Assembly (NCBI GenBank): GCA_015062495.1
Contig: SUUN01000001.1
Span: 223,069 to 287,068, forward strand
Length of the DNA: 64,000 nt
Source of the DNA: Alphaproteobacteria bacterium
Lineage (GTDB): Bacteria; Pseudomonadota; Alphaproteobacteria; Rs-D84
Direction of reading: 5' to 3'
Shown here one piece after another: positions 61,042-64,000 of the stretch (the stretch's first letter is position 1; each line of letters begins with the position of its first letter). A program made the position numbers and the translations under genes. The notes under the pieces were generated by a model. That model searched no databases and was not told the DNA's origin. It was given only the letters and a program-made list of their open reading frames with translations.

Positions 61042-61392
61042 TTATTTCTGTTTTGTTGGTTGAATTGATGACAGAATACCGGTACGCATTGCACGATATT
61101 TTTCAACTATACCGGCATCCATTTGGTCTTGGACGACGATACCCTGGCGCAACAAAATTCCGGCAACTTCTTCGCGTTTGACAAATTTTGCCGCAATCGT
61201 TTTGTCGCATGGATATTTGCTGGTCATTTCCTTTTCAATCTGTCGGCCAATTTCATGATATCTGGCAACCAAGTGTTCCAAACCTTCGCGTTTGTTGGCA
61301 GACGCCTTTAATATTTCCCGATCCTGGCACATTTCGCGTGCAGATACACGTTTGCATACCGCTACGTATTGTGGTTCATTATAAGCGCTCAT
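61042..61392 (-). CDS. small soluble protein of unknown function
   Basis: A 116-residue, charged, probably helical protein with three Cys (VAVCKRV, EMCQDRE, KYPCDKT). No signal peptide or domain was recognised. Its stop is 7 bp before the lgt start, so they are likely co-transcribed. Codon use is like the neighbours. It may be an extracytoplasmic-independent accessory to lgt; nothing more can be said. Confidence 0.62.
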   Translation of the reverse strand: MSAYNEPQYVAVCKRVSAREMCQDREILKASANKREGLEHLVARYHEIGRQIEKEMTSKYPCDKTIAAKFVKREEVAGILLRQGIVVQDQMDAGIVEKYRAMRTGILSSIQPTKQK

Positions 61393-61470
61393 TATTAATT
61401 ACCCTTTTTAATCTTGAATTTGTGTGGGCATTGTATTATATATTTCGTAAATAACAAGGAGAATTATCAA

Positions 61471-62202
61471 ATGGCAAGACAAATGACACCAGTTCGCGAT
61501 ACAACCGCACGCAGTGTGGGGGGTATTGATTTATATCTGAAACGTATTTTCGCATTAATGTTTGGGGCGGTGGGACTGACCGCTGTGGCCGCATATATGA
61601 CAATTTGGGGTGGCGGACTGCAATACCTGTTTAATTTCCAGACGGGCGGAATGTCAGGATTGTACTATGTATTGTTGTTTGGTGGGCTGGCATTATCCAT
61701 ATGGGCCCAGGTTCGTATATTCAGCATGAAACACACAACAGGTGCGTTAATGTTAGCACTGTACGCAATTTTGATTGGTGTGACGATGACACCGTTGATT
61801 GCGGTGGCACTGGCGGTTAATCCGGCATCAATACTGATGGCGTTTATTGTTGCAGCACTGATGTTCGCATGTATGGCAATGTTTGGTTATAAAACGGTCA
61901 AAGACCTGTCGTTTATGGGTATATTTTTGATGATGGGGATGATCGGGCTGATTTTGGTTGGATTGCTGTCATTTATTTGGCCTGCAATGATGGGGGGGAC
62001 ATTTGGTACAATCGTATGCTTTATCGGCGTGTTGGTATTCGCACTGTTTACGGCGTATGATATGCAGAACCTGAAACGCGCATATGCCGTTATCGGGGAC
62101 GAATCCCAGAAAAATCAATTGGCGGTATTGGGGGCGTTGCACCTGTATATTTCATTTATTGCAATGTTCCAATATTTGTTAAGTTTGTTTAATCGTGAAT
62201 AA
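61471..62202 (+). CDS. Bax inhibitor-1 (YccA/YbhL) family membrane protein
   Basis: A 243-residue protein with seven membrane spans and family residues in FAYKTV-like and TAYDMQNLKR segments. BI-1/TMBIM proteins are pH-sensitive calcium-leak channels in some bacteria, and YccA modulates FtsH in E. coli; ftsH is present in this window but not linked. The start at 61471 follows AAGGAG. Confidence 0.9.
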   Translation: MARQMTPVRDTTARSVGGIDLYLKRIFALMFGAVGLTAVAAYMTIWGGGLQYLFNFQTGGMSGLYYVLLFGGLALSIWAQVRIFSMKHTTGALMLALYAILIGVTMTPLIAVALAVNPASILMAFIVAALMFACMAMFGYKTVKDLSFMGIFLMMGMIGLILVGLLSFIWPAMMGGTFGTIVCFIGVLVFALFTAYDMQNLKRAYAVIGDESQKNQLAVLGALHLYISFIAMFQYLLSLFNRE

Positions 62203-62221
62203 GCATAGGGAGAAAAATAAA

Positions 62222-62404
62222 ATGGCTTATAAAATTGATCCAAGTAAATGTATCGGATGTCATACATGCATGGGCACGTGTCCAGTATGTGCAATTTCAA
62301 CAGGCGCGGATGGCAAGTGCGTAATTGACCCAGCAAAATGTATTTCATGCGGGACATGTGCTGCGATTTGCCCAGTTGGCGCAATCGCACCAGATATGCA
62401 ATAA
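62222..62404 (+). CDS. 2[4Fe-4S] ferredoxin
   Basis: A 60-residue low-potential electron carrier with two cluster motifs: CIGCHTCMGTCP (with a further Cys at VCA) and CISCGTCAAICP. The length and spacing are those of clostridial-type ferredoxins, typical of anaerobic or fermentative metabolism. It is 19 bp after the BI-1 gene, with GGGAGAAA before the start. Confidence 0.95.
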   Translation: MAYKIDPSKCIGCHTCMGTCPVCAISTGADGKCVIDPAKCISCGTCAAICPVGAIAPDMQ

Positions 62405-62407
62405 TTA

Positions 62408-62429
62408 AAAACCGCCAAATGGCGGTTTT
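62408..62429. terminator. bidirectional terminator between ferredoxin and ldh
   Basis: AAAACCGCC-AAAT-GGCGGTTTT stem, T-run to the right and A-run to the left. Confidence 0.9.
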
Positions 62430-62434
62430 ATTTT

Positions 62435-63364
62435 TTATAACAAATCAAAATTTTTGCGAATTATACGACCGCTGCGACGAAGGGCGGCAGATTCGGACGC
62501 ATCCATTTTGGGCATTAACGTTGCAACAACGCCGCCACGTCCCACAATGCGCGGTAATGACATGGCCAATGCTTTATCCGCCACACCATCGACCGTGGAC
62601 ACAGTCAAAATTCTGCGTTCATCGTTCGCGATACAGCGCACCAGGTCGGCAACCGCCCCCGCAATACCGTCCCAGGTTGCCCCGCGTCCCTGGATAATTT
62701 CATACGCGGCATTATGAACACGGTGTTCGATTGTGTTGCGCGTAGTCTGGGGCAGACTGATTTTCGTCTGGCGACAGAATGAGGCCAAATCAACACCACC
62801 AACACACGCGGATGACCAGGCAATCATACTGCTGTCACCATGTTCGCCCAGGACATAGGCATTAATAGACTGGGTTGAAACCGACAATTGGCGTGACAAA
62901 ATTGTGCGCAGGCGCGCAGAATCCAACATTGTGCCCGTGCCAATGACGCGCGACGCGGGCAATTTTGATATTTTCTGGGCCAACATTACCATCACGTCCA
63001 ACGGATTGGTGACGATTACCAATTTTACATTTTTAGAATCAACATTTGCCATAACACGTGGCACGATGTCAGATATAACATCAGCATTTGCGTGCAATAA
63101 GTCAGTGCGGGTTTGTCCCGGTTTCTGATTTGCGCCGGCGGCAATAATAACAATTTCAGAACCACGGATTGCGCGATATGTGTTTACCGCGGTTATTTTT
63201 ATATCATATGAAAACGCGGCGGCGTGCCCCAAGTCTTCGGCGGCGGCGCGGGCGCGCACCCCGTTGCGGTCAAACAATACAATTTCATGCGCCAATCCAG
63301 TATTCGCAACCGCCGTCGCAACCGCAGAACCAACAGAACCAATGCCGATGATTGATATTTTCAT
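62435..63364 (-). CDS. ldh: L-lactate dehydrogenase
   Basis: A 309-residue NAD-dependent dehydrogenase. The Rossmann fingerprint is GIGSVGSAVA, the substrate-specificity loop is GANQKPGQTR (Gln at the position that separates lactate from malate enzymes, where MDH has Arg), catalytic Arg lies in DSARLR, and the catalytic His is in GEHGDSS. It reduces pyruvate to lactate and regenerates NAD+, consistent with fermentation. Length is normal. Confidence 0.93.
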   Translation of the reverse strand: MKISIIGIGSVGSAVATAVANTGLAHEIVLFDRNGVRARAAAEDLGHAAAFSYDIKITAVNTYRAIRGSEIVIIAAGANQKPGQTRTDLLHANADVISDIVPRVMANVDSKNVKLVIVTNPLDVMVMLAQKISKLPASRVIGTGTMLDSARLRTILSRQLSVSTQSINAYVLGEHGDSSMIAWSSACVGGVDLASFCRQTKISLPQTTRNTIEHRVHNAAYEIIQGRGATWDGIAGAVADLVRCIANDERRILTVSTVDGVADKALAMSLPRIVGRGGVVATLMPKMDASESAALRRSGRIIRKNFDLL

Positions 63365-63428
63365 ATTCCCCCCGTTAATCTTGTCATGGTTATTTTATCA
63401 TAAAAAAGCCGATTTATGTACGAGAAAA

Positions 63429-63453
63429 AAAACATGCGCCCGTAGGCGCATGG
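63429..63453 (-). terminator. terminator of rnpB
   Basis: Minus strand ATGCGCC-TACG-GGCGCAT stem followed by a long T-run. Confidence 0.9.
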
Positions 63454-63454
63454 T

Positions 63455-63783
63455 GTCAGATGTTCATATAAGCCGGATTCTGTACTGCCATCGGGCCAGT
63501 ATGTTTCGCATACCACCCCGCGGTAGTGGGCATGATTAATCTGCGTATCACATTACTGCGAAACGTCAAGCCTTCTACCCGCCCCCGATGTGGGACACAT
63601 ATAGGGGGCCTATTTGAAGTTGCTGCGCGCAGAGATTGCCCGTTTCACTCGAATTTAATCGTTTACGTCACTGTTGCTCTGATCGTCGGGTCGCCCCGCC
63701 CGGTATATTAGCCGGTACGCTGTCCCAAGCAGTCCGGACTTTCCTCCACCCGTTGCCGAATGGCCATGCCCAGAACATCTGAC
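63455..63783 (-). ncRNA. rnpB: RNase P RNA
   Basis: The catalytic RNA that matures tRNA 5' ends, about 329 nt. P1 is GTCAGATGTTC (5' end, 63783 downward) with GAACATCTGAC (3' end). The universal GAGGAAAGTCCGG segment is present near the 5' end (63735-63747 on the plus strand as its complement). Other conserved parts near the 3' end include AGAATCCGGCTTAT. It is type A. Confidence 0.97.
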
Positions 63784-63805
63784 AAGGGGTGATTTTAGCA
63801 GTTTT

Positions 63806-63835
63806 TTGCGACAATTCAACTTTTCTTTTTATTAT
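63806..63835 (+). promoter_or_regulatory. putative promoter of recG
   Basis: TTGCGA (63806-63811), 18-bp spacer, TATTAT (63830-63835). Candidate ATGs at 63845 (10 bp beyond the -10 box) and 63872. Confidence 0.4.
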
Positions 63836-63871
63836 TGAATATTTATGCTTTTTTCACTAAATTTATATGTG

Positions 63872-64000
63872 ATGAGGCGTGAAATTATTGATTTTTTAAC
63901 GACCGACCTGCAATTTATTCGCGGGGTTGGCCCGGCGTTAGCAGCGCGCCTGGAAGAAATTCTGGGGGGGCGACGGGTTATGGATTTTCTGCGGCATCGG
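63872..64000 (+). CDS. recG: ATP-dependent DNA helicase RecG, N-terminal fragment
   Basis: The last 43 codons of the window encode a start that resembles RecG: LQFIRGVGPALAARLEEI followed by DFLRHR (given in parts: RGVGPALAARL and FLRHR), matching the RecG N-terminal helix-hairpin-helix-like segment. RecG remodels stalled forks. The gene is cut by the window end. An upstream in-frame ATG at 63845 would add nine residues and sits near the expected transcription start. Neither start has a clear ribosome binding site. Confidence 0.75.
   Translation, partial: MRREIIDFLTTDLQFIRGVGPALAARLEEILGGRRVMDFLRHR

Overview
The window reads as a chromosomal segment of a Gram-negative alphaproteobacterium with a fairly small, densely packed genome. 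The evidence is lpxA (lipid A), a groESL operon with an alphaproteobacterial RpoH-like promoter and no CIRCE, a TrcR/DUF1013 regulator beside rpoD, RNase J, secG, an IHF-beta-like and an HU-like protein, and the overall gene repertoire. Many secreted cysteine-rich proteins, an ABO-like GT6 glycosyltransferase, lactate dehydrogenase and a two-cluster ferredoxin suggest an uncultured gut- or host-associated lineage (Rs-D84 or RF32 type). That placement is inference, not something the sequence proves.

Layout. 1-4.5 kb: lpxA (cut by the window edge), a membrane protein, then trmN6-like / M23 peptidase / bactofilin / rpiB. 4.5-11.3 kb: groESL, HIT and YggU proteins, a LOG-family protein, tilS-ftsH and an MBL hydrolase. 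11.3-15.8 kb: membrane protein, glycosyltransferase, a short alaS, and a structured leader RNA (leader A) before a secreted Cys-rich protein. 15.8-25 kb: ybaB, pnp, xerC, a SIMPL protein, trpS, a guanylate-kinase-like protein, rpoD and trcR. 25-28.3 kb: an AT-rich block with cysS, a radical SAM/SPASM peptide maturase and an unannotated 50-codon Cys-rich precursor, then tRNA-Ser(GCU). 28.3-37.3 kb: a knottin-like secreted protein, rho, rplM-rpsI, rnj, cvpA, a periplasmic CPHC thiol protein, sodB, and two Cys-rich secreted proteins behind leader B, a homologue of leader A. 37.3-46.5 kb: accDA fusion, IHF-like, peroxiredoxin, ATL protein, tRNA-Ser(CGA) with a 400-bp GIY-YIG mini-element at its 3' end, a Tat-exported amidase, a GT6 glycosyltransferase behind a long leader, HU, a secreted protein and prfB with its programmed frameshift. 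46.5-57.6 kb: class A PBP, outer-membrane barrel, ligA, secG, rnc-lepB, comM, a protein with four HTH repeats, and a methyltransferase/GNAT pair next to a lipoprotein hydrolase. 57.6-64 kb: three small Lys-rich membrane proteins (one combining Cys clusters with an EF-hand), tRNA-Ser(UGA) with a 153-bp tandem repeat made partly of its own 5' half, lgt, a BI-1 protein, ferredoxin, ldh, rnpB and the start of recG.

How it fits together. Envelope biogenesis dominates: lpxA, M23 peptidase, bactofilin, amidase, PBP, lgt, lepB, secG and an OMP. It is accompanied by an extracytoplasmic Cys-rich protein family and a membrane-tethered thiol oxidoreductase that could fold them. Several genes (ligA, amidase, prfB, the GT2-like gene, possibly comM and recG) have good -35/-10 boxes placed so that transcription would begin at or next to the start codon, so leaderless mRNAs look common. 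Other genes carry unusually long structured leaders. The strongest candidates for undescribed biology are leader RNA family A/B, the rSAM-Cys-peptide operon joined to cysS, and the tRNA-Ser GIY-YIG mini-element.
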